From: Terribacillus halophilus
GTDB lineage: Bacteria; Bacillota; Bacilli; Bacillales; Amphibacillaceae
Reading direction: 5' to 3'
Assembly (NCBI RefSeq): GCF_900101385.1
Contig: NZ_FMZB01000004.1
Location: forward strand, 226,166-290,165
Length of the DNA: 64,000 nt
Shown here: one piece after another, positions 34,555-43,964 of the stretch
Position numbering within the stretch: the stretch's first letter is position 1
Layout of the letters: each line of letters starts with the position of its first letter
Notes under the pieces: generated by a model
Database searches by the model: none
What the model saw: the letters and a program-made list of their open reading frames with translations, nothing else
Told to the model about the DNA's origin: nothing
Made by a program: the position numbers and the translations under genes

Positions 34555-37500
34555 ATGGCAAATAAAACACTGCTCGTAGCATATAAAGACAAACTGCATA
34601 AATGCCATTTGCCGGAACAATCCGGTCAGACCGTAATCATCGGGGATAAGCGCAGGGATCAGGTGACGATAGCCGGACTGACAACTGAAATAGAGCTGGA
34701 ATGGGACGGTCAGAAACTATTCTTACAGCAGGAAGAGATTCGTGCTGCTAAACAAATAGGGGAACTACAGCTTTATTTGATTGATACGAAGAAGTACAAC
34801 GTATTTGATATTGCTGGTGAGCAATCTGTCACATTCGGAGAAGCGTCTTACAATGATATGAATAAACAGCATTGGAAAGCCGATTTTGTCCTTTTGCGAG
34901 AAACGGGTGCGTCTGGTTTCCGCATAGATTTACGAAGCGGAAACGTCTACCATAACTACCGCCTGCTCCAAGATGATGTGCGGGTGGAAGCAGGAGATAT
35001 CCTATTTGCGGATGGCGTCATGATGACAATATATGCAGATACAATTGAAATCAACTCGAATGGAAGTTTGAATGCTTCTTTCACGGAACTGATCGGCCAA
35101 GAAAAACCTTATGGCGGGGAGTACCCGGATTATCATCGTTCGCCGCGTATCATTTACCGGGAACCGGAAGAGAAACGTACGATTGCCAAACCAGCCAATA
35201 AGCCAAGTAAACCAAGTGAGCAATTGGCGAGGAATATTGTGCCGCCGCTTGTCATGATAGCTGCTTTGATTGCTATTTCACTGATTCAGCCACGCGGGAT
35301 TTTCATTATCGTCATGGTAATCGCTACTTTGGTTACGGTCATCTTCTCCATCACGTCTTATGTGAAGAATGTACGCAAATACAAAGCGGATATGAAACAC
35401 AGGGAAGCAACGTATAAAAGCTATTTGAAGCGAAAAACGAAGGAACTTTATCATGCAAGTGAAGAGCAGCGACATGCACTGCATTACCACTATCCTGATG
35501 TAGAGAAAATATCTGAAATGGCAGCTGCGACCGAAGCGCGCATTTATGAGAAAACAGCCTATCATCATGATTTTTTAAACTTCCGTACAGGACTGGGACG
35601 AGTGGATACAAGCTTCGAAATTTCTTACAACGAAGAAGAATTCACGCAAGAACAGGATGATTTGGTAGATGAAGCAAGACATTTACTCGACCAGTTCAAG
35701 GAATTGCAGGATGTTCCAGTCATTACTTCCCTAACGAAGGGACCAGTTGGTTATATCGGACAGAGAAAGCTTGTACTGGAACAGCTCCAGCTGTTAGTGA
35801 TGCAGCTTTCTTTATTCCACAGTTATCATGATCTGCAGTTCATAACAATCTTCCCGGAAGAAGAAAAGAAAGAATGGGATTGGATGCGGTGGCTGCCGCA
35901 TGCAAGTGTGCGAGACATCAACGTTCGAGGATTCATTTATCATGAGCGCTCTCGTGACCAGGTCCTTCACAGCTTGTATCAAGTGCTGAAAGAGCGGAAG
36001 CTGCAAGTTGATGAAAAAAGCAATTCGAATGAGAGGCTCTATTTCTCGCCTCATTATGTTGTGCTAATCACCGATGAGAAACTGATTCTGGATCATACGA
36101 TCATGGAGTTTTTCAATGAAGACCCAAGTCAATACGGTGTATCGCTCGTCTTCGTTCAAGACGTTATGCGGGCATTACCGGAGCATGTGAAGACAGTCAT
36201 CGATATCCGCGACAGTAATGACGGCAAAATCATCCTGGAAGAAGCTGAGCTCGTCAACAAAGCTTTCAAACCAGATCATTTTCCGAAGGATTTCAATAAA
36301 GAAGCTGTCTCACGAGCATTGGCACCATTAAACCACCTGCAAAACTTGAAAAACTCCATACCGGAACAAGTAACCTTCTTGGAAATGTATGGCGTAGAAA
36401 AGGTAGAAGAATTAGCGATTCAATCACGCTGGCGGACAAATGAGACTTACAAGACACTTGCTGTACCGCTTGGGCTGCGAGGAAAAGAAGATATTGTTCA
36501 GTTGAATCTTCATGAGAAAGCACACGGTCCGCATGGTTTGGTGGCGGGTACGACAGGATCTGGTAAATCGGAAATTATCCAGTCCTACATCCTTTCGCTT
36601 GCTGTAAACTTCCATCCATATGAAGTTGCATTTCTCTTGATCGACTATAAAGGGGGAGGAATGGCGAATCTGTTCCGCAAGCTGCCGCATTTGATGGGAA
36701 CGATCACCAACCTTGATCGCGCGCAGTCAATGCGTGCTTTAGCTTCGATTAAAGCAGAGCTGCAGAAAAGACAGCGTCTATTCGGAGAATATAATGTGAA
36801 TCACATTAATCAATATCAGAAGCTGTTTAAACAAGGGGAAGCAGCTGAACCGATGCCGCATTTATTCCTGATCTCGGATGAGTTCGCCGAATTGAAATCC
36901 GAACAGCCGGATTTCATGAAAGAACTTGTTTCTACAGCCCGTATCGGTCGTTCCTTGGGGATCCATTTGATTCTCGCGACACAGAAACCGAGCGGTGTAG
37001 TGGATGATCAAATTTGGTCCAACTCCAAGTTCAAGTTGGCATTGAAAGTACAGAATGCCAGCGATTCGAATGAAATTCTCAAAACCCCAGATGCAGCGGA
37101 AATCACATTGCCAGGTCGTGCTTACTTACAAGTTGGTAACAATGAAATCTATGAACTGTTCCAAAGTGCATGGAGCGGAGCAGACTATATTCCGGATAAA
37201 AACGCTGAAGACCACGTAGATCTTACCATCTATAGCATCAATGACCTGGGGCAATACGATATTCTGACGGAAGATTTAAGCGGACTGGAGCAGAAGGAGT
37301 CCATCGAAAAGATTCCATCAGAACTCGATGCTGTAATTGATCATATTGCTGACTATACGGAGCAGCAGCGGATAGAACCGTTAGCGCGCCCATGGCTGCC
37401 GCCTCTGCCAGAGAAAATTTTCGGACCGGAACTTCACCCAGTGGCATTCCGCGACGCCTGGAAAGAACCGAAAAAGCCTCTGGAGCCGATGATCGGTTTA

Positions 37501-38988
37501 CTCGATCAGCCAGAAATGCAGCAACAGGTTCCATTGACACTGAATCTGTCAAAAGACGGACATATCGCTGTATTTGCAAGTCCAGGTTACGGGAAGTCGA
37601 CATTCCTGCAGACGGTTGTCACCGATTTGGGCAGACAGCATAACCCGGAACATCTGCATGTGTACTTGCTTGACTTTGGTACAAACGGATTGCTGCCATT
37701 GAAAAATCTGCCGCATGTAGCCGATACATTCCTCGTCGATCAGGTCGAGAAAGTAGGGAAATTAATCCGGATGCTATCCGGTATCATGAAGCAGCGTAAA
37801 CAAAAGCTGAGCCAATACAGTGTGGCGAACATTAGCTTGTTTGAGAAAGCAAGCGGGGAGACTGTACCGAATATCTGTATTGTGATTGATAACTATGAGT
37901 CTGTCAGGGACAGTGATTTCGGTGATGATTTCGAGAAAGTCATTACACAGATTGCCCGCGAAGGTGCCAGCATCGGTATTCATCTGATTATCAGTGCCGG
38001 TCGCCAAAGTGCCATGCGTATGCCTTTGCTATCGAATATTAAAACACAAATCGCCTTGTACTTGATTGAAGCCAACGAAGCAAGATCAATTGTCGGACGC
38101 ACCGACATTGAAATCGAGGAAATCGCAGGACGTGGTCTCGTGAAAATGGAGGAACCAGCATTATTCCAGACCATGCTGCCTGAGAACGGGGAAGAAGCAC
38201 TGGAAATCCTTGATCGGATACAAGATTTAGCCAAAGACATGAACGAATTCTGGGAAGGTGATTATCCTGATGCTATCCCGATGATGCCAGAAGGTGTCGT
38301 GGACTTCCTGGAATTCAAGGAACAGCGCCGTACCAAACGAATTGTGGAAGAGAAGAAAGTACCGCTCGGACTGGATTTTGAAGAAGTATTGCCTGTTGCC
38401 TATGACCCAGCAAAATACGATCATTTGACAGTAATCAGCGACCGGAAAGATGGATTGGATCGCATGATCAAATCTGTCGCCCAAAACGTTACCTTACTGA
38501 AAGATGTCTATCAAACCATGCTTATTGATACAGCAGATCAGGATCTGGCTGATATAGGGAAAGACATGCATACTTACGTGTCAGAATCAATTGGTATCTC
38601 CACTATCAAAAATGAGCTCATAAATGAGATCAAGCAACGTAATACAGAAGGAATCTCGGAACCAAAATGGCTTGTTCAGATTGCAGACCTGCAGGACTTC
38701 ACCGAACGTGCCGGGCTCACCCTGGAGGAAGCAACCCTCATGATGGAACGGGGTGCGAAAGCAGGCATCCATTTCATCATTTGCAGCGACTACAACTATC
38801 TTGGCTTGAGCTATGAGCAAGTACCGAAATATCTTCGTAGTCAAGCAATCGTCGGTATTGTCGGCATGCGCCTTGGGGATCAGGATATTTTCAAACAGTC
38901 CTTCATCCGCCAGGAGAAGTACCCTGAAGCCTATGAGTGCTATTTCACACTAGATCATCAGCATGTGAAAATGAAAATTCCGGAATAG
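34555..38988 (+). CDS. essC: Type VII secretion ATPase EssC (YukB)
   Basis: The motor of the system, 1477 residues. Two FHA-like domains fill residues about 1-200, two membrane helices lie near 225-265, and three FtsK/SpoIIIE ATPase domains follow. The first ATPase has a full Walker A GTTGSGKS (665-672) and Walker B LFLISDE. The second has ASPGYGKST (1008-1016). The third lacks a clear P-loop, as is usual. The C-terminal domain recognises substrates and varies with the downstream effector set in related species. Two effector modules follow directly. Confidence 0.95.
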   Translation: MANKTLLVAYKDKLHKCHLPEQSGQTVIIGDKRRDQVTIAGLTTEIELEWDGQKLFLQQEEIRAAKQIGELQLYLIDTKKYNVFDIAGEQSVTFGEASYNDMNKQHWKADFVLLRETGASGFRIDLRSGNVYHNYRLLQDDVRVEAGDILFADGVMMTIYADTIEINSNGSLNASFTELIGQEKPYGGEYPDYHRSPRIIYREPEEKRTIAKPANKPSKPSEQLARNIVPPLVMIAALIAISLIQPRGIFIIVMVIATLVTVIFSITSYVKNVRKYKADMKHREATYKSYLKRKTKELYHASEEQRHALHYHYPDVEKISEMAAATEARIYEKTAYHHDFLNFRTGLGRVDTSFEISYNEEEFTQEQDDLVDEARHLLDQFKELQDVPVITSLTKGPVGYIGQRKLVLEQLQLLVMQLSLFHSYHDLQFITIFPEEEKKEWDWMRWLPHASVRDINVRGFIYHERSRDQVLHSLYQVLKERKLQVDEKSNSNERLYFSPHYVVLITDEKLILDHTIMEFFNEDPSQYGVSLVFVQDVMRALPEHVKTVIDIRDSNDGKIILEEAELVNKAFKPDHFPKDFNKEAVSRALAPLNHLQNLKNSIPEQVTFLEMYGVEKVEELAIQSRWRTNETYKTLAVPLGLRGKEDIVQLNLHEKAHGPHGLVAGTTGSGKSEIIQSYILSLAVNFHPYEVAFLLIDYKGGGMANLFRKLPHLMGTITNLDRAQSMRALASIKAELQKRQRLFGEYNVNHINQYQKLFKQGEAAEPMPHLFLISDEFAELKSEQPDFMKELVSTARIGRSLGIHLILATQKPSGVVDDQIWSNSKFKLALKVQNASDSNEILKTPDAAEITLPGRAYLQVGNNEIYELFQSAWSGADYIPDKNAEDHVDLTIYSINDLGQYDILTEDLSGLEQKESIEKIPSELDAVIDHIADYTEQQRIEPLARPWLPPLPEKIFGPELHPVAFRDAWKEPKKPLEPMIGLLDQPEMQQQVPLTLNLSKDGHIAVFASPGYGKSTFLQTVVTDLGRQHNPEHLHVYLLDFGTNGLLPLKNLPHVADTFLVDQVEKVGKLIRMLSGIMKQRKQKLSQYSVANISLFEKASGETVPNICIVIDNYESVRDSDFGDDFEKVITQIAREGASIGIHLIISAGRQSAMRMPLLSNIKTQIALYLIEANEARSIVGRTDIEIEEIAGRGLVKMEEPALFQTMLPENGEEALEILDRIQDLAKDMNEFWEGDYPDAIPMMPEGVVDFLEFKEQRRTKRIVEEKKVPLGLDFEEVLPVAYDPAKYDHLTVISDRKDGLDRMIKSVAQNVTLLKDVYQTMLIDTADQDLADIGKDMHTYVSESIGISTIKNELINEIKQRNTEGISEPKWLVQIADLQDFTERAGLTLEEATLMMERGAKAGIHFIICSDYNYLGLSYEQVPKYLRSQAIVGIVGMRLGDQDIFKQSFIRQEKYPEAYECYFTLDHQHVKMKIPE

Positions 38989-39001
38989 GAGGAGCTTATC
39001 C

Positions 39002-39421
39002 TTGAGTAAGAATTTGAGCCTTTTGCAATCACGCAAGCAATCTTTGCTGAATGGAATCAGTGATGCAAGAAGCCGAGCAAATATGTGGGGCGATAAAATC
39101 AGTCGCCTCCAGGAGGCTTCTAACAGTCTTCAGGCAGATATCACAGCATTGGAAGCCGATAAAGGGGAAATCGACACTTACGAAATCAATGCAAAACGCT
39201 GGAAAGGCAAAGAAGAAACCCGCTTTTCCGGTACCTATGCCGAGTACAAAGAACAAGTCCAGCTCTTCGTCAAAAAGACGAAGCAAGCAAAAGAAACAAT
39301 AGATGATGAAATTGTTCGCTGTGAAGCGAATCGTGCTAGTTGTCTGACCAGTGCAGAAAACTTGTCTATGTCTTTAAGTACTGTGGAAGGAAGGATTAGA
39401 CAAGAGATGGAGAAGGAGTGA
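39002..39421 (+). CDS. YwqH-like (DUF5082) helical protein of the T7SS effector module
   Basis: A 139-residue, almost entirely helical protein with long coiled-coil stretches (SRLQEASNSLQADITALEADKGE). It contains WKGKEETRF near the middle, reminiscent of a WXG turn. DUF5082/YwqH proteins precede LXG toxin genes in Bacillus and act as targeting partners for the LXG domain. TTG start with AGGAGGAG 7 nt upstream. It lies 13 nt after essC, with base composition like the core genes. Confidence 0.75.
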   Translation: MSKNLSLLQSRKQSLLNGISDARSRANMWGDKISRLQEASNSLQADITALEADKGEIDTYEINAKRWKGKEETRFSGTYAEYKEQVQLFVKKTKQAKETIDDEIVRCEANRASCLTSAENLSMSLSTVEGRIRQEMEKE

Positions 39422-39425
39422 GGAT

Positions 39426-39695
39426 ATGGGGAAAGAAGTAGCTATTAATATGGAAGTCTTCGAATCCAATGTCAGCAGTCTAAAAGCATCGGCAGAAGCA
39501 TTGCTTTTTAGCCAGCATAAAAGCTATACACTGGAAAAAACAAATATCGCACCGTTTACGAAAGATTTGGAACAAATGATAAAAGCCATTGAACTTTTGG
39601 ATAGATATAAGACATTACTGACACAGGATATCCAAACATTGAAAGAGGTAGGAGAAACAATGCGGGATACTGACGAGCAGCTAGGAAAGAAATAA
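39426..39695 (+). CDS. YwqI-like (DUF5344) small helical protein
   Basis: An 89-residue helical protein of the size and place of B. subtilis YwqI, between the YwqH-like gene and the LXG toxin. No W-x-G motif is visible; the chain is two predicted helices joined by a loop around FTKDLEQ. It probably binds the LXG domain before export. A GAGTGAGG site precedes the ATG by 4-8 nt. Confidence 0.7.
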   Translation: MGKEVAINMEVFESNVSSLKASAEALLFSQHKSYTLEKTNIAPFTKDLEQMIKAIELLDRYKTLLTQDIQTLKEVGETMRDTDEQLGKK

Positions 39696-39737
39696 TACAA
39701 CAGTCCGCTGAATAAATTGTTCGTGGAGGGTTGAGTA

Positions 39738-41228
39738 ATGGGAAATAAAGTTGACATGAGTGAGATTAATCGCTTTTCGGAGGACTTAGCAAATATTTCG
39801 AGTAATATTGCAGAGGTATTAAAAAGGTTGGATTCAGATATTAAAAAAATTACAAACATGGATTCATTTGGTGGAAAAGCAGCGGATAATGCAAAAAGTT
39901 ATTATACCAATGTACATGGATTAACTATCAAATTATTTCAGGAATTATGGAGTGAATTGGAGGTGAATCTATCCAATCATATAGAGACTTTTGCTACTGT
40001 CGTGGATACAGATAAATCAGCTATTATTGAGAATAACTATCTCATGGAAACTAGTAAAGAAATAGACACTCAACACGCTAAACTAGAAACAGCGGAATCT
40101 TCCATTCATAAAACAATTGATGGAATCTTGGATATTTGTAGTGTGGATAAACCACAGCTTAAAGAAGCGACCGCCCAGAAAGAAAAGTCTGAAGAGTTCG
40201 TAGAGACAACAGTCGATAATCTGGAAAGTTATCAATCTTCCAATTACGGTGACATTGGTGGATTGGCTAAAGTGATTGATCAAATTGGAAACGCGATGAC
40301 AGAGGCAGGGAAGAAATCCGGAACTGAACGGTTTGAAAAAGGTGCTGATTCCTCCTTCGCGAATGTTATGGCAGCATTAAACAAGGCAACTACAAATATT
40401 ACCTATGTTAAGGATGGTTTATCTGGTTATACGACCAATAAGCCCGTAATGCAAGCGGCAAAAGATCTAGGGTTAACAGTATCACGTTCAATTGATAAGA
40501 CTACCGGTAAACCAATTTACCGCATCTATGCATCGGAAGAAGCACTAAAAAAATTAGGTGTAGAACCAGATTACCATGCGAGACAGCAGTTGAAACATAA
40601 AAGGTCTGGTATTGCAAAAAATAACTGGCGTTATGAAATGAAAGTAAGGTATAAACAAAAAGCAACGTTAATGTATTATGATAAAAAAGCAGGTAAGCAT
40701 GTATGGTCTACTACAGGAAAGCCTGTGGTTGAAAAATATCCGGTGCTTAAAGGGTGGAAAAAGAAAGCATCCTTCGGAGAAAAATTTGAATCCTTTAAAA
40801 CAGAATGGGGTAAAGGATTCAAAGGTGGGCTAAAAGATACTTTTAATGTGAAATCATTAGTAAGTGATTTGGATGATACTGCTAAAGGTGTGTCAAAAAC
40901 AGCTGGAAAAGCAATAGCACCCCTTGGAGTTGGTCTTGGTTACTACACTAATTATAATGATGCCAAAAAGGATGGTCTTAGAGGAACAGAGGCTCATATA
41001 AGAGCTGCTGAGGATACTGCTATTGACACTGCTATAAGTACTGGTGTTCAAGCTGCGTTTACAGCTGCGGGCACTGCTTTTATCCCGATTCCAGGTGTAG
41101 GGACTGCAGTAGGGATAGGTCTTGGGGTTTTGACAAATTGGGCCATTAGCAAAGAGTGGAAAAATGGCAAATCTCTAACTGGTATGGTTAAAGACGGTTT
41201 TCATAAGTTTAAAGGTTGGTTTAAGTAG
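39738..41228 (+). CDS. LXG-domain toxin with glycine-zipper C-terminus (T7SS effector)
   Basis: A 496-residue putative antibacterial effector. Residues 1-235 are helical and LXG-like (VDMSEINRFSEDLANISSNI, later VMAALNKATTNITYVKDGL). A basic linker region (about 250-390) follows. The C-terminus (about 394-496) has a Gly/Ala-rich hydrophobic stretch, STGVQAAFTAAGTAF then GVGTAVGIGLGVLTNW, forming a glycine zipper. This recalls the membrane-depolarising LXG toxin TelE of streptococci. The next gene encodes a multi-pass membrane protein, fitting an immunity partner for a membrane-acting toxin. It is more AT-rich than the core secretion genes. The mode of action is inferred. Confidence 0.75.
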   Translation: MGNKVDMSEINRFSEDLANISSNIAEVLKRLDSDIKKITNMDSFGGKAADNAKSYYTNVHGLTIKLFQELWSELEVNLSNHIETFATVVDTDKSAIIENNYLMETSKEIDTQHAKLETAESSIHKTIDGILDICSVDKPQLKEATAQKEKSEEFVETTVDNLESYQSSNYGDIGGLAKVIDQIGNAMTEAGKKSGTERFEKGADSSFANVMAALNKATTNITYVKDGLSGYTTNKPVMQAAKDLGLTVSRSIDKTTGKPIYRIYASEEALKKLGVEPDYHARQQLKHKRSGIAKNNWRYEMKVRYKQKATLMYYDKKAGKHVWSTTGKPVVEKYPVLKGWKKKASFGEKFESFKTEWGKGFKGGLKDTFNVKSLVSDLDDTAKGVSKTAGKAIAPLGVGLGYYTNYNDAKKDGLRGTEAHIRAAEDTAIDTAISTGVQAAFTAAGTAFIPIPGVGTAVGIGLGVLTNWAISKEWKNGKSLTGMVKDGFHKFKGWFK

Positions 41229-41243
41229 TAGGGGGTTGTAAAC

Positions 41244-42050
41244 ATGGGGAGACGAAATATAGGAGAGATGGACTTTTGGGCTCTGAGAAATTCGCTTGAC
41301 ACAAGACAGAGCATATCGTCTCTTGGAGCAATGTTAATTGTCTCGATCTTTCTGAATGCTATATTATTTTTGGTTGTATACATTGTTGTATTTGATTACT
41401 CCACCTATCCAAATAAGGAAAGCATATACAAGGCACATTTATATATAACAGTGATATTAAGTCTGTTAAGTTTGATTTTTGGACTGCCGTCCGTTTATAA
41501 ACGTTTCGAAAAGATCCAATATCTTATTACTATAATTGTTTCACAAAATTTGTTTGGAGCATTTCCGCTTTTATTTGCCTTATTCGCATTTGGAAATGTA
41601 TATGGAGTTACACAAGACGATTTACTAACAATAACTAAACTAGCATTATTTGCCGGAGGATTGGTTTTTATAGTCACTAGTATTCGTTTTTTTCTTCTTT
41701 TAAAGCGAGGAGAATACAGAGCCGATTCTTACAAAGAAAAAGTCAGAAAGAAATGGGAGAACTTTGTAAGGGGCAAATTACCTGTTTTTACAGCGATAGG
41801 CGTTGGTGCTGTATTTATAATTCAATTCTTATTTAGGGTTATCCCTTTAACGGATTTTGATACCATCATTATGGGTACGCTTAGTATCCTTATCTATTTG
41901 ACAATGCTATTTGTACTGCCAGAGCAGCTTGTAATTCTGTATTGTAAGATTCGCTATGAGAGCTTTAATCACAACCGTAAAGGGAATTTAAAACCATTTG
42001 GATTTAAAACTCATCAAAAGAAGAAAAAAAAGAATTATAAGGTCAGATAA
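41244..42050 (+). CDS. Multi-pass membrane protein, candidate immunity to the LXG toxin
   Basis: A 268-residue protein with about seven hydrophobic helices (for example MLIVSIFLNAILFLVVYIVV and TLSILIYLTMLFVLPEQLVIL) and a very basic C-terminal tail (HQKKKKKNYKVR). No family is recognised. It starts 16 nt after the toxin stop behind AGGGGG and shares its AT-rich composition. Immunity proteins for membrane-targeting T7SS toxins are typically polytopic, so this is the best candidate for the role. Confidence 0.6.
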   Translation: MGRRNIGEMDFWALRNSLDTRQSISSLGAMLIVSIFLNAILFLVVYIVVFDYSTYPNKESIYKAHLYITVILSLLSLIFGLPSVYKRFEKIQYLITIIVSQNLFGAFPLLFALFAFGNVYGVTQDDLLTITKLALFAGGLVFIVTSIRFFLLLKRGEYRADSYKEKVRKKWENFVRGKLPVFTAIGVGAVFIIQFLFRVIPLTDFDTIIMGTLSILIYLTMLFVLPEQLVILYCKIRYESFNHNRKGNLKPFGFKTHQKKKKKNYKVR

Positions 42051-42071
42051 GGAATCTAGGGAGATGTTCAT

Positions 42072-42527
42072 ATGACTATTGAAACAAAGGAACTCTATTT
42101 TTCAAATGTATTAATATATAAAAATATAATGTTGAAAGAAGACTGGCAAGATGGTGTTGTTGTAATGGAAAACTTCACCTTGAGCGAGGATATCTACCGG
42201 AATGGACCAGTTTTCTTTTCGGTGAAATCGGTTGACAATGAGCCCAAGTTCGGACAATTTGAATATTTTTTGCCAATTAATGAAAGGGTTGAATTAGAGA
42301 AACATCCCAATTTTCGATTTGAACCAGAGTATGAAGTGGGAGAGGCGTTGGTTTTACGACAGGCGTCAGAAGAAATAGATTTCCAAACCGCGTACTCCAA
42401 GGTTAAGGATTATGCAGATTCAGAAGGTATAGAGTTGGAAGACACTTATTATTGTTTTTTACTAGAAGTGTACGAAGACATAATTATAGATGTTTATGTA
42501 CCTATAAAGCGAGGCGATTCCAATTGA
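42072..42527 (+). CDS. DUF5085-like protein
   Basis: A 151-residue cytoplasmic alpha/beta protein beginning MTIETKELYFSNVLIYK, with FTLSEDIYRNGPVFFSVKS and a C-terminal FLLEVYEDIIIDVYVPI strand. DUF5085 proteins are found in LXG toxin loci, often in pairs, and their role is unknown (possibly accessory folding or immunity). It ends in a TTGA overlap with the next gene, which looks like a paralogue. Confidence 0.6.
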   Translation: MTIETKELYFSNVLIYKNIMLKEDWQDGVVVMENFTLSEDIYRNGPVFFSVKSVDNEPKFGQFEYFLPINERVELEKHPNFRFEPEYEVGEALVLRQASEEIDFQTAYSKVKDYADSEGIELEDTYYCFLLEVYEDIIIDVYVPIKRGDSN

Positions 42528-43015
42528 TAACGAACCACAAGTTTGCTTATCGGAATGTAGCTTCTAAATATTACGAGTTCAGACCTCAAGATATCGATAA
42601 AGCGATGGACGATTTTAGGCGTATTTTAGAAGGTAGCGGTCTGCATTTATCTGGAAGAATGTTCTTTTCCATCCTAAGTGATCCTCAAAACGAAATTATG
42701 ATAGCAGAGATTTTTTTCTCAGTAGAAGAAGATACAATAAAAGATCTTGTTGCTCCAGAGGAAGAGATTAGATTCCGTAGTTATTTCACACTAAGCCCAA
42801 TGGTCATGACTAGAATTATTGATGATTTTGAAGTGAAATCTCAGGAAAAGTACTGGGATTTGATTAGCTATATACAAGTTAATCAGTTAGAGCAAGAGAC
42901 GCCAGTATTCATTGAATACAAGACAAGTATGTCTGGCGTTAGTTATGTAGAGATGAGTGTGGGTTATAGAGCATATATAGAAAAAAATAATACATACAAT
43001 GGAGCCAGTCAATAA
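42524..43015 (+). CDS. DUF5085-like protein (second copy)
   Basis: A 163-residue protein starting with TTG that overlaps the TGA of the previous gene; GAGG lies upstream. It shares the neighbour's general pattern: N-terminal FAYRNVASKYYEFRP, FRRILEGSGLHLSGRMFFSI, a charged middle and terminal YVEMSVGYRAYI. It is the last gene of toxin module 1. An inverted repeat CCAGTCAAT/ATTGACTGG (43005-43013, 43030-43038) over the stop may terminate it. The 43039-43319 stretch has no visible gene and marks the module boundary. Confidence 0.6.
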   Translation: MITNHKFAYRNVASKYYEFRPQDIDKAMDDFRRILEGSGLHLSGRMFFSILSDPQNEIMIAEIFFSVEEDTIKDLVAPEEEIRFRSYFTLSPMVMTRIIDDFEVKSQEKYWDLISYIQVNQLEQETPVFIEYKTSMSGVSYVEMSVGYRAYIEKNNTYNGASQ

Positions 43016-43319
43016 ATTACTGCGGTTTAATTGACTGGTTTGACAGCGAATGTCTGAAGAAATGATTATAACCTGCGTTTTGGTAGTAACTTTAAATAGT
43101 AAAGCATTAGGAATTGCTAATTTTTCTATAGAATTACTCGTATGTGTGTAATTCAAGAACAGTTTATTTGGTAATTAAGACGGTGGGAAGGATGCAGGAT
43201 ACGTAATTCATCTAGTTAAGGATAATTTCAAATAATAGAATGACTAATACATGGCTCAAACATTCACAGTTGAAAGGGGTTAGCACCTGCTTAATAGCAA
43301 AGTGAGGAGTGGGTAAAAA

Positions 43320-43658
43320 GTGTTAGAATGGCTCTTCGGTACAGAAAATGAGCGTAAACGAGATGAATATCACAAGCTATATAATAAGCTGGAAGACTTA
43401 AAAGCAGAGCATGACAAGCTGATAAGAGAAGCGGAATCGTCATTCTCCTCCTATAAAAGCAGTATGCCTTGTGTGGCAGAGGATTCAATGCCGTTTAATG
43501 ATTTCCTTCCCGCACAGGAACGGCTCGATTCAAAGTTCTCGGATTACATCGATAAGGAAAATGATTATCGGAGCAAGCTGGTAAGTGCAAGCAATCAGGC
43601 GTACGATCGCTATCTGTATTACAAGCGCAAAGCGATGGAAGAAGCAAAGGAGGACTAA
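43320..43658 (+). CDS. Helical coiled-coil protein of T7SS effector module 2
   Basis: A 112-residue, highly charged helical protein (KRDEYHKLYNKLEDLKAEHDKLIREAESSF, seen in heptad-like arrangement). It starts with GTG behind GAGGAGTGGG. It is in the position and size of YwqH/Lap-type export partners but is not clearly DUF5082. It begins a new four-gene helper set ending at the second toxin. Confidence 0.55.
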   Translation: MLEWLFGTENERKRDEYHKLYNKLEDLKAEHDKLIREAESSFSSYKSSMPCVAEDSMPFNDFLPAQERLDSKFSDYIDKENDYRSKLVSASNQAYDRYLYYKRKAMEEAKED

Positions 43659-43661
43659 GCG

Positions 43662-43964
43662 ATGGCAGAAGATGTTGTAATTGATCAGGAGGAATGGAGC
43701 TCCGCCAAAGATGCTGCGGCGAAGCTCAAGGAATCGCTGGATAATACGTATGCCAAGAGCGAGGAACTGCTGGCGTTGGTGCAGGGTTCGAATTGGAAGG
43801 GAAAATCAAGGGATAGTTTCCTTGCCTATTTGGAACTGCTCATCCAATATCATGCGGATTTAAAGGACGCTGCCAACCTGCAGAAGAAAGCGCTCGATAA
43901 TCTGGAAGATTATAAAGCTGACTTCTCCAGCCATAAATCGGTGAGGGAAGTGAAAAGTCTATGA
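43662..43964 (+). CDS. WXG100-like protein of effector module 2
   Basis: A 100-residue helical hairpin with a W-x-G turn at SNWKGKSRDSF (about residues 47-57), flanked by two helices of about 40 residues. It differs from EsxA and probably is the dedicated export partner of the module 2 toxin. It follows the previous gene by 3 nt with AGGAGG, and its stop overlaps the next start. Confidence 0.8.
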   Translation: MAEDVVIDQEEWSSAKDAAAKLKESLDNTYAKSEELLALVQGSNWKGKSRDSFLAYLELLIQYHADLKDAANLQKKALDNLEDYKADFSSHKSVREVKSL

